A stretch of 64,000 nucleotides of DNA. Source: SHVO01 sp964576515. Its GTDB lineage: Bacteria > Pseudomonadota > Alphaproteobacteria > Rhodospirillales > Rhodospirillaceae. Positions 18,233 to 27,236 of this stretch are shown piece after piece. Numbering within the stretch: position 1 is the stretch's first letter; each line of letters opens with the position of its first letter. The stretch is taken from contig CAZNUW010000004.1 of NCBI GenBank assembly GCA_964576515.1, positions 62,001 to 126,000 on the forward strand, read 5' to 3'. The translations under genes and the position numbers were made by a program. Under the pieces are notes generated by a model, which saw nothing but the letters and a program-made list of their open reading frames with translations, did no database searches and had not been told where the DNA came from.

Positions 18233-20119
18233 CTAGACGTCTTCCGCGCCTTGACGCTTGGCCATCACTTCGTCGAACCGCGGCATGGTCGCGTGATTCT
18301 CGGCGCTGATGCCCGCGCCGCGCAAAGCGACCCACACGGTCTTGGCCAGGATCTTGAGATCGAGGCCGACGCTGACGTTGTCCACATACCAGACGTCGAG
18401 CTTGAAGCGGTCCTCCCAGGACACGGCGTTGCGGCCGTTCACCTGAGCCCAGCCCGTAAGGCCGGGCTTCAGGTCGTGGCGCCGTCGTTGATCGGCGTCG
18501 TAGTAGGGCAGGTACTCCGGCAATAGGGGGCGCGGTCCCACGAGACTCATGTCGCCCCGCAGCACGTTGATCAGTTCCGGCAATTCATCAAGTGATGTCC
18601 GCCGCAGGAATTTTCCAAAGGGCGTCAGCCGCGCGGCGTCGTCCAGGAAGCTTCCGTCCTTGTCCTTGGCGAGGCTCATGGTGCGGAATTTTATCACGTT
18701 GAAGAAGCGCCCATGCAAGCCCGTGCGCTGCTGCGTGAAGAAAACCGGGCGTCCCATGTTGGCCCACACCGCGATCGCGACGATCAGCATGATCGGCGAT
18801 AGAATCACAAGCGCGGCGGCCGATCCGATCACGTCCAGCGCGCGTTTCGCGCGCAAGGTCCGGCGGCGCAAGACCGCCTCGCGGGGGTCGACGGCAACGA
18901 TATCCTGAACGAGGTTCCGGAAATCGGCGCAGACGCGTTCCAGATTGAATCGTCCAGCGGCCAGCGCGGCCGCTTGTTGACCGGCGCGGCGCAGGCCGTC
19001 GGCGTCCGTCAGGAAATCGGTGATCTCGCGCGCGGCGGCGGCAGGTTCATTCAGCGGCAGGCTCACGCCGGCGCCGCGGCCCTCGACGATGTCGCGCTGC
19101 CAGCCGTGGCCCAGCAGAATGATCGGCTTGGCCGCCGCCAGCGCGTCGAACAGGAAGCCCCCGCGCGCACCGGGGCTGCAATCCGCCAACGCCGCGATCG
19201 CGAAACGTAAGAGCGACTGAAGCTCCTTGCGGGTGACGGGCCCTGTGAAGACGAGGGATGTTCCAAGCAGGTTCTTTTCCCGTGCGAGGGCTTCGAGTTT
19301 CGTGCGCGCCGGGCCGTCGCCGCAGAACACGAACGTCAACGGCTCGTCCGCCATTTCCGCGACGATGGCAAGGGCGCGCTCCAGACCCCGGCCTTCCGGC
19401 ATGGTCCCGGCGAACACCACGAATGGGCGCCGCCCGCCGTCCGGAAGCATTTGCGCGATACGGGGCGACAGTTCATCGGGCGCGCTTGTCTGCGTTTCGC
19501 AGCCGAGAAGGCAAACCGAGACCTTGGTGTCGGCGATGCCTTCGGCGATCAGGTCGTCTTTGAGGGCGGGCGTGACGGTGACGATCCGTTTGGCCGCCGC
19601 TGTTGCCACGCGATAGAAGGCGCGCGCGGCGGCGATTTTGCACTTCGCGCCGAACGAGGCGGTCAGCGGCGCCGGCGCCGGCGCGCCGTTCATGGCGTCC
19701 AGGATCAGCGGAATCCCGCGCCAGAGCGCGAAGAACGCCGCGAAGGGCAGGAAACGGACAGGGCGGTCCGTCATGGTCACGGCGTCCACGGACTTGACGC
19801 CCCACATCCTGAAGAAAGCGCCGAAGGCGAACGCTTGGGCGAAACGGGACGTTTCGGGGCGTCCGAAGGCCGGCGCCTCCACGTCCACGGTCGTCACCGC
19901 CATCTCTTGCTCCGCCGGCTTCGCGGCGTCTTTGCCGCGCGCCGTGAGGACGCTCGCGCGATGCCCGTTCTGGACGAGATGGCGCGCGAAGTCATAGGTG
20001 CGCGTGACCCCCGCGTCCGCGCGCGTACGGAAAGCCGGGTCTATGAGAAGGACATGGAGGTTCGTTTTGCCGCTCGCGCCCGCGGCCGTGGACTCGGAAC
20101 CTGGAGTCGGAGTGTTCAT
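18233..20119 (-). CDS. Fusion: GT4 glycosyltransferase + monotopic phosphoglycosyl transferase
   Basis: Two enzymes are joined in 628 residues. Residues about 20-405 form a GT-B glycosyltransferase of the GT4 type (HVLLIDPAFRTRADAGVTRT, VVFAGTMPEGRGLERAL, VFCGDGP). Residues about 422-625 form a bacterial sugar transferase (PglC/WcaJ-like): a reentrant membrane helix after RAKRALDVIGSAAALVILSP, then QQRTGLHGRFFNVIKFRTM, the catalytic dyad D511-E512 in SLDELPEL, MSLVGPRPLLPEY, and KPGLTGWAQVNGR. It should load a sugar-1-phosphate onto undecaprenyl phosphate and probably add the next sugar. It lies in a run with a sugar aminotransferase and a membrane glycosyltransferase-like gene, which suggests surface polysaccharide or protein glycosylation. 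Confidence 0.9.
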   Translation of the reverse strand: MNTPTPGSESTAAGASGKTNLHVLLIDPAFRTRADAGVTRTYDFARHLVQNGHRASVLTARGKDAAKPAEQEMAVTTVDVEAPAFGRPETSRFAQAFAFGAFFRMWGVKSVDAVTMTDRPVRFLPFAAFFALWRGIPLILDAMNGAPAPAPLTASFGAKCKIAAARAFYRVATAAAKRIVTVTPALKDDLIAEGIADTKVSVCLLGCETQTSAPDELSPRIAQMLPDGGRRPFVVFAGTMPEGRGLERALAIVAEMADEPLTFVFCGDGPARTKLEALAREKNLLGTSLVFTGPVTRKELQSLLRFAIAALADCSPGARGGFLFDALAAAKPIILLGHGWQRDIVEGRGAGVSLPLNEPAAAAREITDFLTDADGLRRAGQQAAALAAGRFNLERVCADFRNLVQDIVAVDPREAVLRRRTLRAKRALDVIGSAAALVILSPIMLIVAIAVWANMGRPVFFTQQRTGLHGRFFNVIKFRTMSLAKDKDGSFLDDAARLTPFGKFLRRTSLDELPELINVLRGDMSLVGPRPLLPEYLPYYDADQRRRHDLKPGLTGWAQVNGRNAVSWEDRFKLDVWYVDNVSVGLDLKILAKTVWVALRGAGISAENHATMPRFDEVMAKRQGAEDV

Positions 20120-20168
20120 GGCCTCGTTATACAGGCGGGCGCGCCCGCATGACCAGACCGCACCCGCG

Positions 20169-21353
20169 TTATCGGGCGGCTTGCGCGACGACGGCGCGCA
20201 ATGTTTCCGTCATGAAGGCAAGGTTGCCCGCGGTGAGGGTCGGATGAACCGGTAAAAGCACGGTTCGATCCTCGATCGCCTGCGCCCCCGGATGCGCGGG
20301 TTGCGGCCCGGCGTCGGCAAAGGCCTTTTCACGCGCGATGTCCGGGCATGCGCCGACCCGCGCGGGAACGCCGCGCGCGATGAGTTCCTCGACGATCCGG
20401 TCGCGCGACCATCCCTGCGCCAGCGCGTCGGTGTTCACGAAAAAATAGAATTTGTAATACGCGTGATGGAGATGGGCGGGCGGCCGCGGCACGCTTACGG
20501 CATCGATCCCGGCAAGGGCTTTGTTCAGGAGGCTCGCGTGCGCGCGGCGGCGGGCGATCCACGCCGGCAATTTGGAAAGTTGCAGGAGGCCGATGGCCGC
20601 CTGGGCTTCGGTCAGGCGCCAATTGGTGCCGAAACTGTCGGCCACCCACTTGAAGCTTTGCCCGCCGCCGGTGTCATGAACCGCGTCGAAGTTCTTGCCG
20701 TGATCGCGATAGGACCACATGCGTCGATAGAGCGCTTCGTCGTCCGTGACCACCATGCCGCCTTCGCCGCCGGTGGTGATGATCTTGTCCTGGCAGAACG
20801 AAAAACATCCGATCTGCGCGAGGCCGCCGACGGCCTTGCCGTCGACGGTCGCACCGTGCGCCTGGGCGCAATCTTCGATGATCGCGAGGTTTTTTTCGGT
20901 CGCCAGCGCGCGCAGCGGCGTCATGTCCACCGGCCACCCCGCAAGGTGGACGGGGATGATCGCTTTCGTACGCGGCGTCAGCGCCGCGGCGACGGTGGCC
21001 GCGGTCATGTTCTGCGACACAGGGTCGATGTCGGCGACCACGGGACGCGCGCCGCGGGTGGCCACCGCCGCCGCCGTCGCGATGAAGGTGCGCGCCGGAA
21101 CGATCACGTCGTCGCCGGGACCGATCCCCAGCCCGTACAGGGCGAGTTCCAGCGCGAGCGTGCCGTTGGCGACGCCCAGACCGAAGCGCACGCCGCAATG
21201 CGCCGCATAAGCGTTTTCAAAGGCGCGGCCGCGCTCGCCGGTCCAATAATTGACGCGGCCCGAAGCCAGCACGTCCGTGACGGCGGCGATCTCATCGCTG
21301 TCGTGGAACGGCCACGGCGCGAGTTTGGGGTCGGAGGCGAGGGGACTTGTCAT
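20169..21353 (-). CDS. DegT/DnrJ/EryC1 family nucleotide-sugar aminotransferase
   Basis: This 394-residue PLP enzyme transfers an amino group to a keto-sugar nucleotide, as PglE/ArnB-type enzymes do. The Schiff-base lysine is K190 in CFSFCQDKIITTGGEGGMV. The family segments GVANGTLALELAL, DDVIVPARTFIATAAAV, PVHLAGWPVDM and AIIEDCAQAHGA are all present. The length is normal. It is 48 bp upstream of the fusion gene and so in the same operon. The product is probably an amino-sugar used by that fusion enzyme, but no dehydratase or acetyltransferase that would complete a bacillosamine-type pathway is nearby. Confidence 0.92.
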   Translation of the reverse strand: MTSPLASDPKLAPWPFHDSDEIAAVTDVLASGRVNYWTGERGRAFENAYAAHCGVRFGLGVANGTLALELALYGLGIGPGDDVIVPARTFIATAAAVATRGARPVVADIDPVSQNMTAATVAAALTPRTKAIIPVHLAGWPVDMTPLRALATEKNLAIIEDCAQAHGATVDGKAVGGLAQIGCFSFCQDKIITTGGEGGMVVTDDEALYRRMWSYRDHGKNFDAVHDTGGGQSFKWVADSFGTNWRLTEAQAAIGLLQLSKLPAWIARRRAHASLLNKALAGIDAVSVPRPPAHLHHAYYKFYFFVNTDALAQGWSRDRIVEELIARGVPARVGACPDIAREKAFADAGPQPAHPGAQAIEDRTVLLPVHPTLTAGNLAFMTETLRAVVAQAAR

Positions 21354-21380
21354 AGGCGCCGCACGTGGTGAAGCGAAAAA

Positions 21381-23051
21381 TCAGCGCGCGGTTTTGCGCG
21401 TGAAGACGATGATCTGATGGCCCCTGTAGCGGGTGGCGCTGGCGACGTCAAATGCGGCTTCGATGGACTTCCGCACGGCGGCGACGGCGGGCGCGGGATC
21501 GTCCTGAAACACCACGACGTTGTAGTCCCGCTCGATCCAACGCCGCAGGGTGTCGCCGCTCCATAATCCGCTGTCTTCGACGGCGTCGCGCACCGAGGCG
21601 CGCATGTCGCCGACGAGGCTCTGATTGATGGTGCGGCGTGTCGCGCGCAGATCGAGGCTGATCGGCGCCAGCGTGTGTCCGGCGGCGGTCACGGCGTAAG
21701 GCAACGCCGCCACGTCGCTTTCCCCGAGGCCGTGGATCACGAGGACGGGGTCCTTTGTTTTCAGCGCGCCGGCAAGCCAACGTGTCAGCGCGGGAATCTC
21801 CGACAGCTCAGGCGGCGGCGTGACGCTGTCGAGCAGCGGGCCGGGGAACGCGCGCGCCGCCGGGGCCGAGGCCAGCCGGGGTGCGAGCGTATTCAAGGCG
21901 ACCGCGATCAGCGCGCCCGCGACGATCGCCGTCCCGGGCGAGACGCCGTGACGCTTCGCCCATTGGCCGCTGGTCGCGAGGGTGAGCGCCGCCGCCAGGG
22001 CGCCGACCGCCGCGAAGGCCGGCGTCACGGGGTGCATACAGGTCGTACAACCCGCTTCGGCGCTGATCGCGGTGTAGTGCGCGAGCGCGAGCCAGAAGAA
22101 ATAGAGCGGCGCGATCCAGAGCACGCGCAAGGGGCCTCGCGCGGTGACGAACAGGGCGACGGCGAGCAGGCAGGTGCCGAGATTGGGGAGGAGAAAGCTA
22201 TCGAGGAAACCTATGAGGTTTGCGCTGTCGAACGCCGCGCCAAAGCCGCCGCCGCCGTGCGTTCCCCGCGCGATCAACGTGTAGTCGGGGCCCAGCAAAT
22301 CCGCGTCGCCCAAGGCCGCGCCGATAAGGGGCAGGTCGAGCGCGAATGTATGAAAACGCGCCGGGAAGAGGGCGAGGACGACCCCGGCGCTGACCGCAAG
22401 GGCGCCGAGGACGATGGCGGCTTGCAGGCCCCGGTCGCGGCCGACAGCGAGAACATACAAAGGCGCGAGGACGACGATGCTGAGCAGCATGTCCTGACGC
22501 ATGAAGTAGATCGCGGCGCAGACAAGGCCCATGACGGCGCTCGCGGCCGCGCGCGGCTTGCCGATGCCGTCCACGATCAGCCAGATCGCGATCAGGTGCA
22601 GAAGGGAGAGCGTGGCGGCGGGCGTCGCGGTCGCGAAGAAGAACGACGTCGCGGGCGTCGCCAGAAACATGAACGCGGCGGCGGCGGCGACAGCTGTGTT
22701 GCCCGTGAGCTTGCGGCACACGCCGAACAGCAAGAGGCCGCTTGCCGCGCCGAGCAGGATGGAAAGGAGGCGGCCCGTGAGGTGCCCGGCGCCGGTCAGC
22801 CGCTGCCAGAAACCGACTTCGTAGAAATAGAGGGGCATATCCTGGGGCATGTCGGCGCCGGCGTAGGGCGTGACCGCGCCGGTGGCGTACCACCACCCCC
22901 GGACCAGGGCGGAGACCTCCGCGGTAAAGGTCTGGGCGTGGAACAGGGTAAAGACCGCGATGAAGGCGTATCCGGCCACCGCCAGGACACCCAGCAGCGC
23001 GGCCGGGGCACGACGCCGTAGATCTTGCGATGCGAACCCGCCTTCCGCCAT
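21381..23051 (-). CDS. Polytopic membrane protein, GT39/ArnT-like glycosyltransferase candidate
   Basis: The 556-residue protein has about ten hydrophobic segments between residues 15 and 395, then a soluble C-terminal domain of some 150 residues. The first periplasmic loop after helix 1 holds an acidic/aromatic stretch (YAGADMPQDMPLYFYEVGF) in the place where GT39/GT-C enzymes carry their catalytic Asp. The small helices rich in Ala and Leu also fit that fold. I cannot name a family with certainty. It is first in the minus-strand run with the aminotransferase and the glycosyltransferase fusion, so transfer of a lipid-linked sugar at the membrane is a reasonable inference. Confidence 0.6.
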   Translation of the reverse strand: MAEGGFASQDLRRRAPAALLGVLAVAGYAFIAVFTLFHAQTFTAEVSALVRGWWYATGAVTPYAGADMPQDMPLYFYEVGFWQRLTGAGHLTGRLLSILLGAASGLLLFGVCRKLTGNTAVAAAAAFMFLATPATSFFFATATPAATLSLLHLIAIWLIVDGIGKPRAAASAVMGLVCAAIYFMRQDMLLSIVVLAPLYVLAVGRDRGLQAAIVLGALAVSAGVVLALFPARFHTFALDLPLIGAALGDADLLGPDYTLIARGTHGGGGFGAAFDSANLIGFLDSFLLPNLGTCLLAVALFVTARGPLRVLWIAPLYFFWLALAHYTAISAEAGCTTCMHPVTPAFAAVGALAAALTLATSGQWAKRHGVSPGTAIVAGALIAVALNTLAPRLASAPAARAFPGPLLDSVTPPPELSEIPALTRWLAGALKTKDPVLVIHGLGESDVAALPYAVTAAGHTLAPISLDLRATRRTINQSLVGDMRASVRDAVEDSGLWSGDTLRRWIERDYNVVVFQDDPAPAVAAVRKSIEAAFDVASATRYRGHQIIVFTRKTAR

Positions 23052-23409
23052 CGTCCCCTCGATCCCCAGTGCTTAAGGCCTTGCGAAAAAAGCACAAATC
23101 CACACGGCCGCCGCGAGGCCGGCATAGTGTCTGTCCGCCCCTTTTCGCGGCCGGCACGTGCAACGCGCCGCGTCTCAACCTATGCGCTAAGATTTTGATA
23201 ATACACGATTACTTAAGGCTTCGACAGGACAATCGCGTGTCGCATCCTCGTCACCCGGGGATGGACAGAAGGGATGCGGATCACCATAATGCCGGCCGAT
23301 CACACGGTACTATCGAACGCTGGATTAACCGGCGTCATGGCTCCTCGAAGGTTGGCGCGCAACAGGGTTCATGTTGCGCGCGTTTGTGTTTGTGTGCCGT
23401 GACATATCC
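23052..23409. other. Intergenic region between divergent glycan operon and subtilase gene
   Basis: This 358-bp stretch separates the divergent minus-strand glycan genes and the plus-strand peptidase gene, so it must carry both promoters. I see no convincing gene in it. It is less GC-rich than its surroundings around 23170-23300. The only clear structure is the 9-bp-stem hairpin at 23355-23381. No consensus sigma-70 pair stands out. Confidence 0.6.
23355..23381 (+). promoter_or_regulatory. Hairpin around an alternative ATG of the subtilase gene
   Basis: GCGCGCAAC (23355-23363) and GTTGCGCGC (23373-23381) are perfect complements with a 9-base loop. The in-frame ATG at 23371 lies across the loop/stem border. 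The structure lies 29 bp before the preferred start at 23410. There is no T-run, so it is not an intrinsic terminator. A role in translation control or as a binding site is possible. Confidence 0.6.
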
Positions 23410-25560
23410 ATGCGTTTTCATTTTTCCCGCTTCCTCCGCCACCTCGCCCTTCTGACCGCCGTCGCTGTTCCGGGTCTTGCGACCGGGCCGGTGGCCGCCG
23501 GCGTCGAGGACGTGCTGAAGAACGTCGGTCAGGACGGACGCGCCAACGTGCTCGTCCGCATGAAGGCCGACGGCGGCGGAGCCGTCGCATGGAGCCCACG
23601 CCTGTCGGTGTCGCGTCAGCGCGTCGCCGTTGCCACCGCTTTCAATGAAGCCGCGCCCGCGCTTCACCGCGCCCAGGTCGGCGACCTCCGCCATTTCCGC
23701 ACCATCCCCTTTGTCGCCGCGACCGTGACGCGCGCGCAGGCGCTGGCGCTGGCGGCCGAGGACGCGGTCGAGGGGATCTATCTCATCCGGCGCGAACGCC
23801 ACATGGCGGAGGCCGGTGTCGCCGCGTCGCAGGCCTTGAACCTGACCGGGCATCAGTTGGACCTCGATCTCGGGTCCGCGTGGGAACGCGGCCTCGACGG
23901 GACAGGCACCTCCATTGCGGTCATCGACAGCGGCATCAATTTCGCGCACCCGGCCCTGGTTGGGAAAAACATCGGGGATGCGTGTTTCGGGGCGCCGTAT
24001 GACGACCCCAGCATTGTCGCGCAGTGTCCTTCGGGTCAGCAGGTCGAGATCGGACCTGGCGCCGCGTCGCACTGTCCCGCAGACTCCACCTCCTGCGATC
24101 ACGGCACGCATGTGGCGTCGGTCGCCGCGGGCAACGACGGCACGGCGTTCGGGGTGGCCCGCAACGCGAAGATCGTGCCGATCAACGCGTTTTATATGGT
24201 CACGAACCCGGCGGAGTGCAGCCCGGATCCGGCGCCCTGCATCGGCACGGACGGCTATGTCACCTTGAAGGCGCTCGACTACGTCAATGAACAAGCAACG
24301 GCGTTGTCGATCGTCGCCGTGAACCTCTCGTTCGGCGGTACGCTTTACGAAGGGTATTGCGACGACGATCCGCGCAAGGCCGTGATCGACATGCTGCGTC
24401 AAAAAGGCGTGGCCGTCGTGGCGGCGGCGGGCAACCAGCACCGCACGGGACAGATCGCGGCGCCCGGATGTATTTCCTCGGCCGTCAGCGTCGGCGCGAC
24501 CGATAACGCCGGCAACGTCGCCGCGTTCTCCAACTTCGCGACGACCGTCGATCTGATGGCGCCCGGCGTCGGTGTGATCGGCGCGAAGAGTTCCGGCGGA
24601 TACGGCACGCGGGAAGGCACGTCCATGGCCGTGCCGCAAGTCGCCGGCGCATTCGCCATCCTGCGCCAAGCGTTCCCGACATTGTCAGTGGAGGCGCTGG
24701 AAGCGGCGTTGAAGCAAACCGGCGTCGGCGTGACGCGCGTGAATGCCGGCGTTTCGGTTCCCGTTATCAAGATCGGCGCGGCGCTCGACAAATTGCAGGG
24801 GGTCAACCGCCGCCTGTTCAACAATGTCGTCGCCGTCGATAATCCGCAAAGCCAGTCGATGCTGCGGTTCTATAACCCGAGCGATGCCGTCGGGAACGTC
24901 CGGGTCACCTTGCGCGACGCCGCCACCGGCGAGCAGGTCGGCAATTGGATGAGCCCACCGATCCCGTCCCATGCGGCGCTCCAGTTCACCGCGAAAAGCA
25001 TCCAGGCGGCCGCGACGATCAGCGGCTTCCCCATGACGCCGTCGGCCCGCGCCTACCTCAATTTCGAGGTGGAAAGCAGCTTCAAGGGATCGGCGCAGCA
25101 CGTGTTGTGGAACGAATACGACGAAGTCTTCAGCAATCTGACGAATTGCGGCGCGGGGATGTCGGCCGGCAACGCAAGGCATTTGATGAATGTGCACTCG
25201 TCGGCGTTCGCGGGCTATCCGTCGCGTATCCGCATCGTGAATACCGGCGTTGCGCCGGCGCCGGCGAAGCTCTCGCTGTATAATGCGGCGAGCGGCGTGA
25301 AGGTCGCCGATTGGGTCAGCGCCCCGATCGCGAGCGCGGGCGCTATGGAGATCGCGGTCAGCGCGCTTGAGGCGCAGCTTGCCTTGCCTCCCGATGTGCT
25401 TGCGGGCGGCAACGGGTATTACAACGTCACGCTTGAAGGCTTCAGCGGCTATCTGCAGCACTTGGTGGAGAACGTGCGCCCCGGCGCGCTTCTCGATATG
25501 ACCGCAAAGTGCGATATCGCCGTGTCGATCGCGCCGCCGGCGCCGCCGCAAGCACCCTGA
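23410..25560 (+). CDS. Secreted subtilisin-like serine peptidase (S8) with duplicated C-terminal domain
   Basis: The 716-residue precursor has a signal peptide (LRHLALLTAVAVPGLATG), an inhibitor-like prodomain (about residues 35-125) and an S8 catalytic domain. The catalytic residues are D173 (VIDSGINF), H231 (CDHGTHVASVAAG), oxyanion N342 (AAAGNQH) and S405 (EGTSMAVPQVAGA). Several Cys pairs in the catalytic domain suggest disulfides. After it come two related units of about 95 residues (roughly 483-580 and 605-701), each with a beta-rich N-half (RFYNPSDAVGNVRVTLRDAA versus RIVNTGVAPAPAKLSLYNAA) and each ending in a Cys. An earlier ATG at 23371 would put 13 residues before the signal peptide. 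Substrate is unknown. Confidence 0.9.
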   Translation: MRFHFSRFLRHLALLTAVAVPGLATGPVAAGVEDVLKNVGQDGRANVLVRMKADGGGAVAWSPRLSVSRQRVAVATAFNEAAPALHRAQVGDLRHFRTIPFVAATVTRAQALALAAEDAVEGIYLIRRERHMAEAGVAASQALNLTGHQLDLDLGSAWERGLDGTGTSIAVIDSGINFAHPALVGKNIGDACFGAPYDDPSIVAQCPSGQQVEIGPGAASHCPADSTSCDHGTHVASVAAGNDGTAFGVARNAKIVPINAFYMVTNPAECSPDPAPCIGTDGYVTLKALDYVNEQATALSIVAVNLSFGGTLYEGYCDDDPRKAVIDMLRQKGVAVVAAAGNQHRTGQIAAPGCISSAVSVGATDNAGNVAAFSNFATTVDLMAPGVGVIGAKSSGGYGTREGTSMAVPQVAGAFAILRQAFPTLSVEALEAALKQTGVGVTRVNAGVSVPVIKIGAALDKLQGVNRRLFNNVVAVDNPQSQSMLRFYNPSDAVGNVRVTLRDAATGEQVGNWMSPPIPSHAALQFTAKSIQAAATISGFPMTPSARAYLNFEVESSFKGSAQHVLWNEYDEVFSNLTNCGAGMSAGNARHLMNVHSSAFAGYPSRIRIVNTGVAPAPAKLSLYNAASGVKVADWVSAPIASAGAMEIAVSALEAQLALPPDVLAGGNGYYNVTLEGFSGYLQHLVENVRPGALLDMTAKCDIAVSIAPPAPPQAP

Positions 25561-25586
25561 TCCGGGTCTGGCTTGCCGTGCGGCGT

Positions 25587-26078
25587 TTAAGCGCGGCGAC
25601 GGAATTTCCGCTGGCGCGGGCGCGCGATCAAAACCACCGGGAATTTGACCGCCTCGTAAACCGCGAAACCGGCCAGTGCGCCCAGCAGGGCGTAAAAAAC
25701 GCCGGCAAAGGATTGCGGCAAGCGCGGGACGAACCCGCGCTCGGTCTCGGCGATCAGGCGATCCTCCTTGTAGCGGGCCAGCGCGTAGGGTTTGGTGACC
25801 CCGGCGCCGGCGATCGCGCTGTGGGCTGTGTTGAGGTGGTCGAACCGGGTCTGCGCGGTGGCTTCCAACTCGGCGCGCACGACATCGCTCATCAACTTGT
25901 AGCGCAGTCCGGTTTGCACGTCGTTGAGGCGCACGCGGGCCTGGGCGAGGTCGCGGCCCAGCCGTTCCTGATACTGGGTCATAAAGGCGTGCCCCTGGCT
26001 CGCGCCCAGGGCCGCGACGGAGACAAACACCGCCGCGATCAGCACATCGACCTTGCGCCAAACCCAATCCACGCCCAC
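25587..26078 (-). CDS. DUF2937-like membrane protein
   Basis: The 163-residue protein has an N-terminal transmembrane helix (VDVLIAAVFVSVAALGASQ), a central helical region of about 90 residues (QYQERLGRDLAQARVRLNDV and following) and a C-terminal transmembrane helix (SFAGVFYALLGALAGFAVYE) with a basic tail. This layout and the FMTQYQERLGRDLAQA segment match proteins of the DUF2937 type, which have no assigned function. It converges on the subtilase gene, 26 bp away, and is divergent from queA. Confidence 0.65.
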   Translation of the reverse strand: MGVDWVWRKVDVLIAAVFVSVAALGASQGHAFMTQYQERLGRDLAQARVRLNDVQTGLRYKLMSDVVRAELEATAQTRFDHLNTAHSAIAGAGVTKPYALARYKEDRLIAETERGFVPRLPQSFAGVFYALLGALAGFAVYEAVKFPVVLIARPRQRKFRRRA

Positions 26079-26210
26079 AAGCCCCTTTATCTCGCGTCCC
26101 GTTGAAAACCCTGCGGAAGGGTCTTCTTTTCATCTGCCCACCGGTTGACTATAAGGCCCGCCACTTCCACCACAAAGCCCGTTCCCAGCGGGACCTCGGC
26201 CCAGTTAACC

Positions 26211-27236
26211 ATGCGCGTCGACCTGTTCGATTTCGATCTGCCGGAAGGGCGTATCGCGGAGCGCCCCGCGAACCCACGCGACAGCGCGCGCCTTCTCGTG
26301 GTGTCGCGCACGGGGCTTCGCGACCATCGGATCTCCGACCTTCCCGCGCTGCTGAACGGCGGGGACACCCTTGTCCTGAACGATACGCGTGTCGTGCCCG
26401 CCCGGTTGCTGGGAGAGCGCGGCGTGGTGAAGGTCGAGTTCCTTCTGCATCGGCGCCTTACGCCCGATACCTGGCAAGGGTTCGCCAAACCGGGCAAGCG
26501 CCTCAAGGCCGGGCAGACGGTTGTGTTTCCTGAAGGGCTGAGCGCGGACGTCATGGCCAAGGACGCGCAGTTCGTCACATTGCGCTTCAACCGGTCGGGC
26601 GACGCGCTCACCGCGGCTTTCGAGGCCGTTGGGCATGTTCCTCTGCCGCCCTATATCCGCCGCGCCGACGATGCGGATGACCGCGCCGATTATCAGACCA
26701 TGCATGCCGCGAAGCCCGGCGCGGTCGCCGCGCCGACGGCGGGGCTGCACATGACGCCGAACCTTGTCGCGGCTTTGGATGGGAAAGGGGTCGCGCGGGC
26801 CCATGTCACCTTGCATGTCGGCGCGGGCACGTTCCTGCCCGTCAATGTCGACGATACCGCCGATCACGTCATGCATGCCGAATGGGGGGAAGTGAACGCC
26901 GACGCCGCGCGCGACCTCGCCGCCACGCGGGCGCGCGGCGGCCGGATTGTCGCGGTCGGCACCACATCGCTCCGTCTCTTGGAAAGCGCCGCGGCCCCCG
27001 ACGGAACCATCGCGCCGTTCGCCGATGAAACATCGCTCTTCATAACGCCGGGCTACCGCTTTAAGACTGCCGATATGCTTTTGACGAATTTTCACCTCCC
27101 GCGCTCGACCCTGTTCATGCTGGTGAGCGCTTTCGCGGGCCTGGACACCGCCCGCGCGGCCTACGCGCACGCGATTGCCCAGGGATACCGCTTCTACTCC
27201 TACGGCGACGCCTGCCTGTTCGAGCGCGCCGTATGA
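26211..27236 (+). CDS. queA: S-adenosylmethionine:tRNA ribosyltransferase-isomerase
   Basis: QueA (341 residues) transfers and rearranges the ribosyl group of SAM onto preQ1 at tRNA position 34, giving epoxyqueuosine. The family start MRVDLFDFDLPEGRIAERP is at ATG 26211; an earlier in-frame ATG at 26145 would add an unrelated 22-residue extension. Other hallmarks are LVLNDTRVVPARLLG, PLPPYIRR, DYQTMHA, AAPTAGLHMT and TNFHLPRSTLFMLVSAFAG. It overlaps tgt by ATGA, and tgt overlaps queG, so the three queuosine genes are one operon. Confidence 0.97.
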   Translation: MRVDLFDFDLPEGRIAERPANPRDSARLLVVSRTGLRDHRISDLPALLNGGDTLVLNDTRVVPARLLGERGVVKVEFLLHRRLTPDTWQGFAKPGKRLKAGQTVVFPEGLSADVMAKDAQFVTLRFNRSGDALTAAFEAVGHVPLPPYIRRADDADDRADYQTMHAAKPGAVAAPTAGLHMTPNLVAALDGKGVARAHVTLHVGAGTFLPVNVDDTADHVMHAEWGEVNADAARDLAATRARGGRIVAVGTTSLRLLESAAAPDGTIAPFADETSLFITPGYRFKTADMLLTNFHLPRSTLFMLVSAFAGLDTARAAYAHAIAQGYRFYSYGDACLFERAV

